From Paenibacillus sp. 1011MAR3C5 (lineage in GTDB: Bacteria; Bacillota; Bacilli; Paenibacillales; Paenibacillaceae): a stretch of 64,000 bases of DNA. Of this stretch, positions 8,739-16,594 are shown piece after piece. The position numbers and the translations under genes were made by a program. Position 1 is the first letter of the stretch; every line of letters begins with the position of its first letter. The notes under the pieces are model-generated. The model was not told where the DNA came from. It ran no database searches and saw nothing but the letters and a program-made list of their open reading frames with translations. The DNA is taken from contig NZ_QZCF01000006.1 of the NCBI RefSeq assembly GCF_003591485.1, positions 124,001 to 188,000 of the forward strand. Reading direction: 5' to 3'.

Positions 8739-9049
8739 GATGGGAAGTAGTACCCGATTCTTTAGCGTATGCCCTAGCGAGCCGGCGACTGGTGAAAGGT
8801 CCGGCGCATCCGCATTCGGCGAATGGATCCCATCGCTTCAATCCGAACCTGTAAGCCTTGAATCGGCTTATGGCAGTAGGCTTTGACGGCCTCTCCCCCC
8901 GTTATCCCGGGAGACATGATCGAAAGTATGCAAGGGGACGCGGCAACGCGCTTATTGCTCCGTTCATGGCTAAGAGCGGCCAATGGCCGAATTCGGGTGG
9001 TATCGCGGAGTTTACGCTTCGTCCCTTGCAGGGGGACGGGCGTTTTTTT
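8739..9049 (+). ncRNA. Tryptophan T-box riboswitch (leader of trpS)
   Basis: Stem I is closed by GATGGG (8739-8744) pairing with CCCATC (8829-8834). Inside it lie AGTA (8746-8749) on the 5' side and GAATGGA (8821-8827) on the 3' side, so the specifier codon is TGG (8824-8826), matching tRNA-Trp. The conserved T-box element TTCGGGTGGTATCGCGG is at 8992-9008. A terminator hairpin follows. Uncharged tRNA-Trp would stabilise the antiterminator and turn on trpS. Confidence 0.93.
9014..9049 (+). terminator. T-box attenuator terminator
   Basis: ACGC (9014-9017) pairs with GCGT (9040-9043) and GTCCC with GGGAC, followed by a run of seven T. It lies between the T-box sequence and trpS. Confidence 0.85.
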
Positions 9050-9102
9050 ATTGCCCAGGTTCCCCAATGGGTTCAAATTATTGGAGAAAAGAGGAATGCT
9101 GA

Positions 9103-10089
9103 ATGAACAAGCGTATCTTGTCCGGCATCAAGCCAAGCGGCGATCTGAACATCGGAGGTTATGTAGGAGCGCTTCAACAATTCGTCAAATTACAAGAGGA
9201 ATATGAAGGTTTCTTCTTCGTGCCTGATCTGCACGCCATCACCGTTCCGCAGGATCCGAAGGAGCTGCGCGAGCGCTCCCGCCAGATCGCGGCGCTATAT
9301 ATCGCTGCTGGAGTGGACCCTGTACGCAATACAATCTTTATGCAGTCCCATGTGCCTGCTCACGTTGAGCTGGGATGGATTATGGAGACGCAGGCTTATT
9401 TCGGCGAGATGAGCCGCATGACGCAATTCAAGGAGAAGTCTGATGGCAAGGACGCCGTCAGCTCTGCTCTGTTCACGTACCCGGCTCTGATGGCTGCCGA
9501 TATTCTGCTCTACCAGGCGACGCATGTACCGGTTGGTGAAGACCAGAAGCAGCATCTTGAGCTGACGCGCGACCTGGCGAGCCGGTTCAACAACCGCTTC
9601 GGTGAAACCTTCATTCTGCCGGAACCTGTCATTCAAGAAGTGGGTGCCCGGGTCATGGGTCTGGACGACCCCGCCAAAAAAATGAGCAAAAGCAATCCGA
9701 ATCAAAGCAGCTACGTCCTTCTGCTGGACACGCCTGCCGCTATCCGCAAGAAGTTCTCCAGAGCCGTGACAGATTCCGATATGAGCGTCCGCTACGATTG
9801 GGACAACAAGCCGGCCGTCAGCAATCTGATCGAGATCTATTCCGTCTTCTCCGGCGAGGATATCCCTGCTGTCGAGAAGCGTTACGAAGGCCAAGGCTAC
9901 GGCGCCTTCAAGAAGGATCTGGCTGAGGTTGTCATCAACAAGATTACTCCGCTGCAAGAGCGATATAATGAGCTGGTCCATTCCGAAGAGCTGGATCTCC
10001 TTCTCAAGGAAGGCGCGCGCAAAGCGTCTGAGGAAGCGCACAAAACACTAGACGCCGCCAAGCGGGCTATGGGCTTGCTGACGTTCTAA
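9103..10089 (+). CDS. trpS: Tryptophanyl-tRNA synthetase
   Basis: A 328-residue class Ic synthetase that charges tRNA-Trp with tryptophan. The N-terminus MNKRILSGIKPSGDLNIGGYVGAL carries the HIGH-equivalent (NIGG). The KMSKS loop appears as KKMSKSNPN near residue 190-200. DLHAITVPQDPKELRE and PVGEDQKQHLELTRDLA are typical TrpS segments. Length and order fit bacterial TrpS. The gene is controlled by the UGG-specifier T-box directly upstream. An 18-19 bp hairpin follows the stop codon. Confidence 0.97.
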   Translation: MNKRILSGIKPSGDLNIGGYVGALQQFVKLQEEYEGFFFVPDLHAITVPQDPKELRERSRQIAALYIAAGVDPVRNTIFMQSHVPAHVELGWIMETQAYFGEMSRMTQFKEKSDGKDAVSSALFTYPALMAADILLYQATHVPVGEDQKQHLELTRDLASRFNNRFGETFILPEPVIQEVGARVMGLDDPAKKMSKSNPNQSSYVLLLDTPAAIRKKFSRAVTDSDMSVRYDWDNKPAVSNLIEIYSVFSGEDIPAVEKRYEGQGYGAFKKDLAEVVINKITPLQERYNELVHSEELDLLLKEGARKASEEAHKTLDAAKRAMGLLTF

Positions 10090-10098
10090 GTTGAATGG

Positions 10099-10140
10099 GC
10101 AAGAGGAAAGGGCACCCCGCAGGGTGCCCTTTCCTCTTGC
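10099..10140. terminator. Long perfect hairpin after trpS, probable bidirectional terminator
   Basis: A 19-bp perfect inverted repeat (10099-10117 and 10122-10140) with a loop of about 4 nt lies between the convergent trpS and lipoprotein genes. There is no T-tract on the plus strand, so termination efficiency is uncertain. Confidence 0.6.
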
Positions 10141-10155
10141 TCCAGCCTTGAATGC

Positions 10156-11001
10156 TCAAGGATGGGTGAAGTATCCATTCTGCTTATGAAATACGTATTC
10201 GAATCCCTCTCCGTCTTGGAAGAAATAGTGCGTATCATCGTCTCCGACATAACTGGCGTGCCCGACGCTGGTCATCATGATGTGCTCGGCATCTTCTTTG
10301 GTAAAGGCATATTCGGCAGCGCGGCTCTTGATATCGCCGATCCGCCAGTTCTCTCCGGATCGAAGCAGTTCAATCTCTACATGTCTGGATACGGTATGGC
10401 TCTGAAAAGACTGGCCGAATGTCTTGAAGTTGAGCCGCACTTTCTCATCATCGTCTCGGGACAGCTCCAGACTCGGTTCATACATATTGACTGCGAACAG
10501 CAGTTCACTCGGCTCCAGCAGCCAGCCTGGGTCATTCTCATATATCGTTTGCCACGGATCGAGTCTCTGCTCCGCATTATATTTCAGCAATTCAGACTTC
10601 AACGCTTCGAATGATGGCGCTTCTTCCTTATTCGCAAACCGGATCTCCGCCGCCTTGGCCAAAATCATCAGCGTCTCGTATTCGAGCTGATGCAGAATAG
10701 TCGCATATTCGTTCTCGAATGTGATATCGCGCAGCCAGTGAGGCTGCTCTGGCTCGCTGCCGGACTGCTCGTCATCTACCAGCGTCAGCTGTTCTTCCCC
10801 CGTCAATAACGGTTCAGGAGTTGCTGTGGCTAATGGCGAAGGACCTTGCGTTGCGGTATCGATCTGGAACGTCAACGGAGTAGACAGCGCCGACGGCTCA
10901 GACGAGCCTTCCTCCGTCGTGTAGCTCGGAGCTTCCTTCTGACAGCCCGTCATCGTGATGGCGAAGGCTGCCGCAATGAGCAGTCTGGCCACTTTTTGCA
11001 A
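10156..11001 (-). CDS. Putative lipoprotein of unknown function
   Basis: A predicted secreted lipoprotein of about 281 residues. I chose the TTG at 11001 because AGGAGAGGGG lies about 9 nt upstream and the protein then begins MQKVARLLIAAAFAITMTGC, a compact signal peptide with lipobox TMTGC. An in-frame ATG and GTG further upstream (11025, 11028) would put the ribosome binding site inside the gene. A Ser/Thr/Pro-rich linker of about 70 residues follows, then a mixed alpha/beta domain of about 190 residues containing ITFENEYATILHQLEYETL and a C-terminal GEGFEYVFHKQNGYF. I do not recognise the family. It is convergent with trpS. Confidence 0.7.
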   Translation of the reverse strand: MQKVARLLIAAAFAITMTGCQKEAPSYTTEEGSSEPSALSTPLTFQIDTATQGPSPLATATPEPLLTGEEQLTLVDDEQSGSEPEQPHWLRDITFENEYATILHQLEYETLMILAKAAEIRFANKEEAPSFEALKSELLKYNAEQRLDPWQTIYENDPGWLLEPSELLFAVNMYEPSLELSRDDDEKVRLNFKTFGQSFQSHTVSRHVEIELLRSGENWRIGDIKSRAAEYAFTKEDAEHIMMTSVGHASYVGDDDTHYFFQDGEGFEYVFHKQNGYFTHP

Positions 11002-11120
11002 CGCTTGATGCCCCTCTCCTGTCATCACCGTACCTCCCGATTCCCTTTTCCATATAGACGTTTATTAGCGGTCAATGGTTACATGAGTTTTGGCGCAGCT
11101 TTTTCAATATCAACAAAGCA

Positions 11121-11621
11121 CTACCACAGCATAGCTTTAATGGGCCTGCTCCACTCTTTTTCAATAACGAAACGCCCATTCTCCTTCGTCAATTTCACTT
11201 GCCCTTGATATTCATGTTCGCCCAGCAGCTCTCCCGCTTCGTCTTTCACCCGCACAGGTATTCGGTATTCGTAATCAAATACATCGCTTTTCTCTTTCAT
11301 CGATGTCAATTCGACCTCGCCAAGCTCTACGTTACGCTTATGTTTTGCTGCATAGGCTAAATACATGGCATATTCCCGATTAATAAGCACTTGGGCGCCT
11401 TCTTCGGAAAAAAAGGTTCTGATCTTGCTCTCCAGATCCGTGTAGAAGGAATCTTCTTGAATACCGATCTCCCGATAATCCTTTACTTCCAGCATAGCTT
11501 TTTTATAATCCGTAATGAGCTGCTTGGCATCCTTCTCCTCTGCGGAAGGCCCTGAACAGGCAACCAACAACAGAGACATCGCCATCATAATGGACAGAAT
11601 TCGTTGCATTTTCTTCATCAT
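11121..11621 (-). CDS. Putative small lipoprotein of unknown function
   Basis: A 166-residue protein with a signal peptide and lipobox LLVAC (residues 18-22), then a charged helical stretch (KDAKQLITDYKKAMLEVKDYREIG) and a beta-rich domain ending in KLTKENGRFVIEKEWSRPIKAMLW. The helix plus beta-sheet layout resembles the NTF2/SnoaL-like or DUF4878-type lipoproteins common in Bacillales. That is a fold-level guess only. It is divergent from the broken BadF gene. Confidence 0.7.
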   Translation of the reverse strand: MMKKMQRILSIMMAMSLLLVACSGPSAEEKDAKQLITDYKKAMLEVKDYREIGIQEDSFYTDLESKIRTFFSEEGAQVLINREYAMYLAYAAKHKRNVELGEVELTSMKEKSDVFDYEYRIPVRVKDEAGELLGEHEYQGQVKLTKENGRFVIEKEWSRPIKAMLW

Positions 11622-11785
11622 TCATAGCCTCCTTGCGACGGACGGACCACGCTCTTTGGCGTTGCTCATTCGTTTCTTGGACAAACCATATAGCCGCTCG
11701 TCCAAATTATGTTATGATTACCCTAGTAAATGACAGTAAGGCGAAATTCACGATTTACGCAGATCTAGGGAGGTCATTGCTGCAT

Positions 11786-12744
11786 ATGAATATACCGGCT
11801 GTTATCGGGATAGAAGGAGGCGGTACGCATACCCGAGTGCTCGTATGCGATCTGGAAGGGCACCAGCTTGCTTATCTGGACAATCCCCGCGCTGCATCCG
11901 TATATAAAGATTCTAACGCTGTTCATAATGTTCGAAACAGCATCGCCGAGGCACTGATGATCGCCAACGTCCGCCCGGAAGACGTGCGCTGTGTCGCTGC
12001 AGGCATTGCCGGTTACGATAATCCGGAGGACCTTGCCTGGGTGTCCGAGCTGACTGCGCTGCCTGGACTTCATTGCCCCAAGCTGCATATGAATGATGCG
12101 GTCGCGGCGCACGCCGGCGCATTGCGGGCGAGACCTGGCATCGTCGCCATCTCCGGCACCGGGTCCATCATTCTTGGCATAACTGAATCCCGTGAGCACA
12201 TCCGCAATTATGACTTTCACCATTATGCGTTCAGCGCAGCGCGCTTTCTGGCTTATGACGCCGTATATGAAGTGCTTGCCGGCCACGCCGGAGCTTCGAA
12301 CGAAGCATTAGTCGTATCCATGCTTCGCCACTAGGAAGCGGCGGATCTTCATGAATGGAGGGCGATTGCCCGTCAAGGCTTCCACTCCGATAGGATGGGA
12401 GGGACAAGCATTTTGGGCGATTCGCGCCTATTGTGTCCGATGCTGCGGATAGCGGCAGCGCGATCGCTATGGCCGTATGCGATCGGGCTGTTCATCAGCT
12501 TAAGGTCGGCATCGAACTAATCGGCTCTTATTTCGAGAGCGATATGGTGGAGGTCGCCTTTATTGGCAGTGTTATCCGCAGCACTTACGTGTCCAGGCTG
12601 CTGTCCGAGCAACTGGCTCAGGGCAGCAACAAACGGTACTTGCCCGTGGAGTCTACGCTATCGCCCGTCGCGGGCTCTGTCTTGCTGGCTTATCAGGAGT
12701 TAGGTTTGGCGGTACCGGCGGATTCGCATCTTGAGGTCTCTTAA
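11786..12744 (+). pseudogene. BadF/BadG-type ATPase (N-acetylglucosamine kinase-like), disrupted
   Basis: The N-terminal part reads MNIPAVIGIEGGGTHTRVLV, the phosphate-1 motif of ASKHA kinases, and continues through AAGIAGYDNPED and VAISGTGSIILG. Translation stops at an in-frame TAG (12332-12334), yet the same frame continues as EAADLHEWRAIARQGFHSDR. Near 12390-12420 the coding frame then shifts to give FAPIVSDAADSGSAIAMAVCDRAV and a normal C-terminus. Two independent lesions indicate a pseudogene, or one nonsense plus one indel to be confirmed. An intact protein would phosphorylate an amino sugar or similar substrate. The ATG at 11786 is preceded by GGGAGG 12 nt upstream. Confidence 0.82.
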
Positions 12745-12837
12745 CAGTTACACCTTGTACTTATCTTTTGTTCGTTTTCTTCTTCAGTTATACGCATCAT
12801 CCAGATATTGGTTCCCTATCGTCAGGCAAGCGCAAAG

Positions 12838-12866
12838 AAGCCGAAGGGCAATTCCTCGGCTTTTTT
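12838..12866 (+). terminator. Rho-independent terminator after the BadF-like pseudogene
   Basis: AAGCCGA and TCGGCTT arms flank a short loop and are followed by six T residues. Confidence 0.8.
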
Positions 12867-12881
12867 CGTATGAGTTGAATG

Positions 12882-14027
12882 TTAGCCATCCTCCCAAGCT
12901 GTCGTATGAATGATTCGCATCACTTGCTCAGCTGCATCTTCAAGCAGCGGTCCGGTATGCGCCATCGCTTCCTCCAATGTCATCGGCCGATTCACGATGC
13001 TGAGCACCGCCAACACGCCATGCTCATACAAGACGTTCACTCCCTCACCCACCGAGCCAGCCAGTATAATAACAGGTACGCCATGGGACTTTGCAAGCCT
13101 GGCGACACCGTAAGGCGTCTTGCCGCCAACGGTCTGAAAGTCGACGCGGCCTTCCCCCGTCAGAACCAAATCGGCGCCTTGCATAGCCTCCTCTAATCCG
13201 GTAACACGCGCCACAATGGATATCCCGGATTCCAGCTTTCCGTTCAGGAAGGCCAGAATACCGCCAGCCAATCCGCCAGCCGCCCCTGTGCCGGGGATAT
13301 GATGGATAGCTGCTCCTAGCGTCCGTTCGATCACATCCGCGAAGTGCTTCAAGTTCTCGTCGAGCTGGCTAACCATTGCTGGCGTAGCCCCCTTCTGTGG
13401 ACCGAATACAGCCGATGCGCCCTTCGGACCAATCAATGGATTTTGCACATCGCAAGCAATGATGAACGCACATTCGCTGAGCCTTGGATCCATGTCATCC
13501 GTCTGCACGCTATGGAGCTTCGCCAGCTCGCCGCCCCCGAAGCCGATATCCTCTCCATCCGCTCCGAGCAGCTTTACGCCTAAAGCTTGCAGCATGCCCG
13601 CCCCGCCGTCGTTAGTCGCACTGCCGCCGACCGCTAATATAAATTCCCGGCAGCCTTGATCCAGCGCGGCCGTAATCAACTGACCAAAACCATATGTCGT
13701 CGTCCGCATCGGATCACGTTCATGGCTTTCGATCAGATACAGGCCGGATGACATTGCCATCTCGATAATACAGGTCGTGCCATTGCCAAGAATGCCGAAC
13801 CCGGACTCGATTTCCCGTCCCAGCGGATTCATAACCTTCCGGGTAACGAACCTCCCTTCCGTCGCGCTGATCAAGCATTCCATCGTCCCTTCTCCGCCAT
13901 CAGCCATCGGAACGACTTTGACAATGCTATCCGGATTAACCCGTCTGATGCCTCTCTCCATAGCCAATCCTGCTTCTCTGGCCGACAAGCTCCCCTTGAA
14001 AGAATCGGGTGCAATCACGATATTCAT
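12882..14027 (-). CDS. glxK: Glycerate kinase (GlxK/GarK family)
   Basis: A 381-residue protein starting MNIVIAPDSFKGSLSAREAG, the signature start of the glycerate kinase family. It also has VPMADGGEGTMECL, GGSATNDGGAGMLQALG and GTGAAGGLAGGILAFL, all conserved in these kinases. The reaction is glycerate plus ATP to phosphoglycerate, linking glyoxylate/glycerate catabolism to glycolysis. I chose the ATG at 14027, with GAAGGAGG upstream, over an in-frame start 30 nt earlier. No other pathway genes are adjacent. Confidence 0.95.
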   Translation of the reverse strand: MNIVIAPDSFKGSLSAREAGLAMERGIRRVNPDSIVKVVPMADGGEGTMECLISATEGRFVTRKVMNPLGREIESGFGILGNGTTCIIEMAMSSGLYLIESHERDPMRTTTYGFGQLITAALDQGCREFILAVGGSATNDGGAGMLQALGVKLLGADGEDIGFGGGELAKLHSVQTDDMDPRLSECAFIIACDVQNPLIGPKGASAVFGPQKGATPAMVSQLDENLKHFADVIERTLGAAIHHIPGTGAAGGLAGGILAFLNGKLESGISIVARVTGLEEAMQGADLVLTGEGRVDFQTVGGKTPYGVARLAKSHGVPVIILAGSVGEGVNVLYEHGVLAVLSIVNRPMTLEEAMAHTGPLLEDAAEQVMRIIHTTAWEDG

Positions 14028-14149
14028 ACCAGAAACCTCCTTCCTGCAGCCAAACATCCACGTCTAAAGTGCCTTTGCCTTGCTTTGGACTATCTGCCAT
14101 TCATTATAGGAGACTCGCAACAGCCGCAACAAGGTGCAGAACGCACAAG

Positions 14150-14190
14150 AACGTGCACAGAAAAGGGAATATCCCTCCTCTGTGCACGTT
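14150..14190. terminator. Hairpin after the MerR/TipAS gene
   Basis: A 12-bp perfect stem (AACGTGCACAGA, 14150-14161, with TCTGTGCACGTT, 14179-14190) has an inner GGGA/TCCC helix. It lies just downstream of the regulator on the minus strand. It has no strong T-tract. Confidence 0.55.
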
Positions 14191-14203
14191 GAATTGGCTT
14201 TGG

Positions 14204-14947
14204 CTAGCCTTGAAGCCGATCGGCGTAGATCGCCATGGCGTCCCGCATGAATACAGCAAGGCCTTCACCGAATTGATCGATATTTTTCGTAAAACGCTGG
14301 TCATCGACATACATTTGTCCCAAGCCTTTGAATGCCTCCGGCGAATAGCTCCCCATCTTGCTCAGCATGGCATACCATTCTCCAATCGACTGCTGCGCGG
14401 CTTCCGATGACGGGTCCGTGTGACGGAGATCAGCCAGCCTCGCATATAGCTGATTCATATCCTCCTGGAACTTTTCCATTTGCCCGTCCTTCTTCATCTG
14501 AGCTGCCTTGGCGTTCGACTCGTCGACCGCTTTATCTCCCCAGCGCTCGCGCGCCTCCTGCTCATAAGGGTTGCTGCTGAAATCAAAGCCTTGAAATTTC
14601 TCTTTATGCGACATATGAACCTCTCCTTTCGCATGTTGGATCGTCTTCGCTACGGTCTGAAGCAGCATATCGATGTGCTTCTTCTTTTCGACCAGCATTT
14701 GCTCATGAAGCTTAAGCGCCTCCAGCCGGTCGAAGTCCGGACTTGTGACGATTTCCTTTATTTTTTTCAAAGGAAAGCCAAGCTCGCGAAAAAATAAAAT
14801 TTGCTGCAATTGCTCCAAATTCCGTTCCGAATAGACCCGGTAGCCGGCTTCGGTGAGCTGATCGGGAATAAGCAATCCGATTTCATCATAATGATGCAGT
14901 GTGCGCACACTGATCCCGACCAGCTTCGCAACTTCTTTTACTTTCAT
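14204..14947 (-). CDS. MerR-family regulator with TipAS drug-sensing domain
   Basis: A protein of about 247 residues. The N-terminal MerR winged helix begins MKVKEVAKLVGISVRTLHHYDEIGLLIPDQ and runs to about residue 70. A coiled-coil dimerisation helix follows (KLHEQMLVEKKKHIDMLLQTV), then a TipAS antibiotic-recognition domain from about residue 110 (NPYEQEARERWGDKAVDESN and SYSPEAFKGLGQMYVDDQRFTKNID). Members such as TipAL and Mta activate drug-resistance promoters on binding hydrophobic drugs. I chose the ATG at 14947. Its promoter has the 19-bp spacer expected for MerR autoregulation. No adjacent efflux target is evident. Confidence 0.93.
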   Translation of the reverse strand: MKVKEVAKLVGISVRTLHHYDEIGLLIPDQLTEAGYRVYSERNLEQLQQILFFRELGFPLKKIKEIVTSPDFDRLEALKLHEQMLVEKKKHIDMLLQTVAKTIQHAKGEVHMSHKEKFQGFDFSSNPYEQEARERWGDKAVDESNAKAAQMKKDGQMEKFQEDMNQLYARLADLRHTDPSSEAAQQSIGEWYAMLSKMGSYSPEAFKGLGQMYVDDQRFTKNIDQFGEGLAVFMRDAMAIYADRLQG

Positions 14948-14973
14948 AGCGTCTTCGCCCCCTTGCAACACTT

Positions 14974-15004
14974 ACTTTAAAGTATCACGCAACGTGAGAG
15001 TCAA
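14974..15004 (-). promoter_or_regulatory. MerR-type autoregulated promoter with 19-bp spacer
   Basis: On the minus strand, TTGACT (15004-14999) and TAAAGT (14979-14974) are separated by 19 bp containing the inverted repeat TCACG-TTG-CGTGA. Overlong spacers with a palindrome inside are the hallmark of MerR-activated promoters. Confidence 0.75.
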
Positions 15005-15145
15005 TATGTGATTTGATTTATTTTTTCTTCACATAAATCTAGCAAAAACATGCGGTTACCCCGCTTCATCCACCCACGCCAATGATACCGCCCGCTTATA
15101 CAATATACTAGCTTGAAAATATGAAGCAGACGGAGGGATCCTTTC

Positions 15146-15583
15146 TTGTCCATTCTAAAGCAAGTTAAAAGCGTGCTTAAATCGAAAGACGTCTCGCAGC
15201 TGATTGTCGAATATGCAAACGGCAGCACGAAGGAATATTCACTCGATGGCAAAAATGGCAGCAAGTCCGCGATTAAAGACATTCTCGACTCCATTAAATG
15301 GAAAGATGTCGCCGAGGTTCAATTCGTCCTCGACGACGACGAGGATGATGACGATGACGATGACGACGATGATGATGACGAGGTAAACGTTCGGTCGGTT
15401 AATGATGATGATTATGACGATGATGATGACGACGATTACGATGATGACGACGACGACGACGATGATGATGATGATGATGACGACGACGATGATGACGACG
15501 ACGATGATGACGATGATGATGACGACGACGATGATGACGACGACGATGATGACGACGACGATGATGACGACGATGATAACTAA
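15146..15583 (+). CDS. Small protein with polyaspartate C-terminal tail, unknown function
   Basis: A 145-residue protein starting at a TTG (15146) with GGAGGG about 7 nt upstream. Residues 1-62 form a compact alpha/beta domain (MSILKQVKSVLKSKDVSQLI, then VEYANGSTKEYSLDG and WKDVAEVQFVL). From residue 63 to the end almost every residue is Asp, interrupted only by EVNVRSVN near residues 79-86 and two Tyr. The last run is 46 Asp long. The DNA of the tail contains 15-bp tandem units (GATGATGACGACGAC), so its length can change by slippage. A polyanionic tail suggests binding of Ca2+ or other cations, or of basic proteins. I do not recognise the N-terminal domain. A clear terminator follows. Confidence 0.8.
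   Translation: MSILKQVKSVLKSKDVSQLIVEYANGSTKEYSLDGKNGSKSAIKDILDSIKWKDVAEVQFVLDDDEDDDDDDDDDDDDEVNVRSVNDDDYDDDDDDDYDDDDDDDDDDDDDDDDDDDDDDDDDDDDDDDDDDDDDDDDDDDDDDN
15500..15578 (+). repeat. 15-bp tandem repeats in the polyaspartate coding region
   Basis: GATGATGACGACGAC recurs in tandem, with slightly different neighbours upstream. All units encode Asp, so the repeat is in-frame and only the tail length would vary. Confidence 0.75.
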
Positions 15584-15595
15584 GACTAACTGTCC

Positions 15596-15621
15596 AACCC
15601 TGCCTCCCGGGCAGGGTTTTT
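15596..15621 (+). terminator. Rho-independent terminator of the polyaspartate gene
   Basis: A 9-bp stem (AACCCTGCC with GGCAGGGTT) is followed by a T-run, 13 nt after the stop codon. Confidence 0.9.
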
Positions 15622-15640
15622 CATTTGGGCAGAAGTGGAA

Positions 15641-16482
15641 AGCCGAGTGTCTCGGCTTAGAGCTTCGCTGGGCGCGCGATCTGGCCCTGCTAGCCGAGTT
15701 TTGCGGCTTGCAGCTTCGCTGGGAGCGCGATCTGGCTCTGCTAGCCGAGTGTCTCGGCTTGCAGCTTCGCTGGGAGCGCGATCTGGCTCTGCTAGCCGAG
15801 TTTTGCGGCTTGCAGCTTCGCTGGGCGCGCGATGTGGCTCTGCTAGCCGAGTTTTGCGGCTTGCAGCTTCGCTAGGCGCTCGATGTGGCTCTGCTAGCCG
15901 AGTTTTTCGGCTTGCAGCTTCGCTAGGCGCGCGATGTGGATCTGCAAGCCGAGTTTTTCGGCTTGCAGCTTCGCTGGGCGCTCGATGTGGCTCTGCTAGC
16001 CGAGTTTCTCGGCTTGCAGCTTCGCTGGGCGCGCGATCTGGCTTTGCTAGCCGAGTTTTGCGGCTTGCAGCTTCGCTGGGCGCGCGATGTGGATCTGCAA
16101 GCCGAGTTTCTCGGCTTGGAGCTTCGCTGGGCGCTCGATCTGGCTCTGCTAGCCGAGTTTCTCGGCTTGCAGCTTCGCTGGGCGCTCGATCTGGCTCTGC
16201 AAAATGAGTTTTGCGGCTTGCAGCTTCGCTAGGCGCTCGATGTGGCTCTGCTAGCCGAGTTTTGCGGCTTGCAGCTTCGCTAGGCGCTCGATGTGGCTCT
16301 GCTAGCCGAGTTTTGCGGCTTGCAGCTTCGCTGGGCGCTCGATGTGGCTCTGCTAGCCGAGTTTCTCGGCTTGCAGCTTCGCTGGGCGCGCAATGTGGAT
16401 CTGCAAGCCGAGTTTCTCGGCTTGGAGCTTCGCTGGGCGCGCGATCTGGCTCTGCTAGCCGAGTTTTGCGGCTTAGAGCTCC
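15641..16482. repeat. Tandem array of 51-bp units, array 1 (17 copies)
   Basis: Seventeen units start at exact 51-bp intervals from the AGCCGAG at 15641 to the one at 16457 (816 bp = 16 x 51). The last unit decays after about 25 bp. Each unit has a hairpin core (AGCCGAG, short T-rich loop, CTCGGCT or GCGGCT), then GCTTCGCTGGGCGC, then CGAT and a TGG-CTCTGCTA or TGGATCTGCAA spacer. Because 51 is a multiple of 3, several frames stay open through the array and create long apparent ORFs on both strands. None has a convincing start site. The array lies between convergent genes. A second array of the same family is at 36390-36882. Confidence 0.95.
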
Positions 16483-16533
16483 GAGAGACGCCCGGCGCAA
16501 CACGCAACACGCCCCTTTAGCGGCGCAATGACA

Positions 16534-16565
16534 AATACCCCCTCGCCTAACGGCAAGGGGGTATT
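16534..16565. terminator. Hairpin downstream of the cotSA-like gene
   Basis: AATACCCCC (16534-16542) pairs with GGGGGTATT (16557-16565). It lies between array 1 and the end of the glycosyltransferase gene, and the T-tract is weak. Confidence 0.55.
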
Positions 16566-16594
16566 GCTCTCTATACGAGGACGATTAGGGGCAC

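Noticed and set aside
15402..15875. Met/Thr-rich frame overlapping the polyaspartate tail
   Set aside because: Frame-shifted reading of GAT/GAC repeats running into array 1; no start signal.
15641..16482. CRISPR array
   Set aside because: Units are contiguous and near-identical throughout, with no unique spacers, leader or cas genes.
15586..16503. A minus-strand reading frame of 305 codons and plus-strand frames of up to 190 codons through array 1
   Set aside because: They arise because the 51-bp period is a multiple of 3 and the unit lacks stops in several frames. There is no convincing ribosome binding site, and the sister array breaks frame with 50-bp units.
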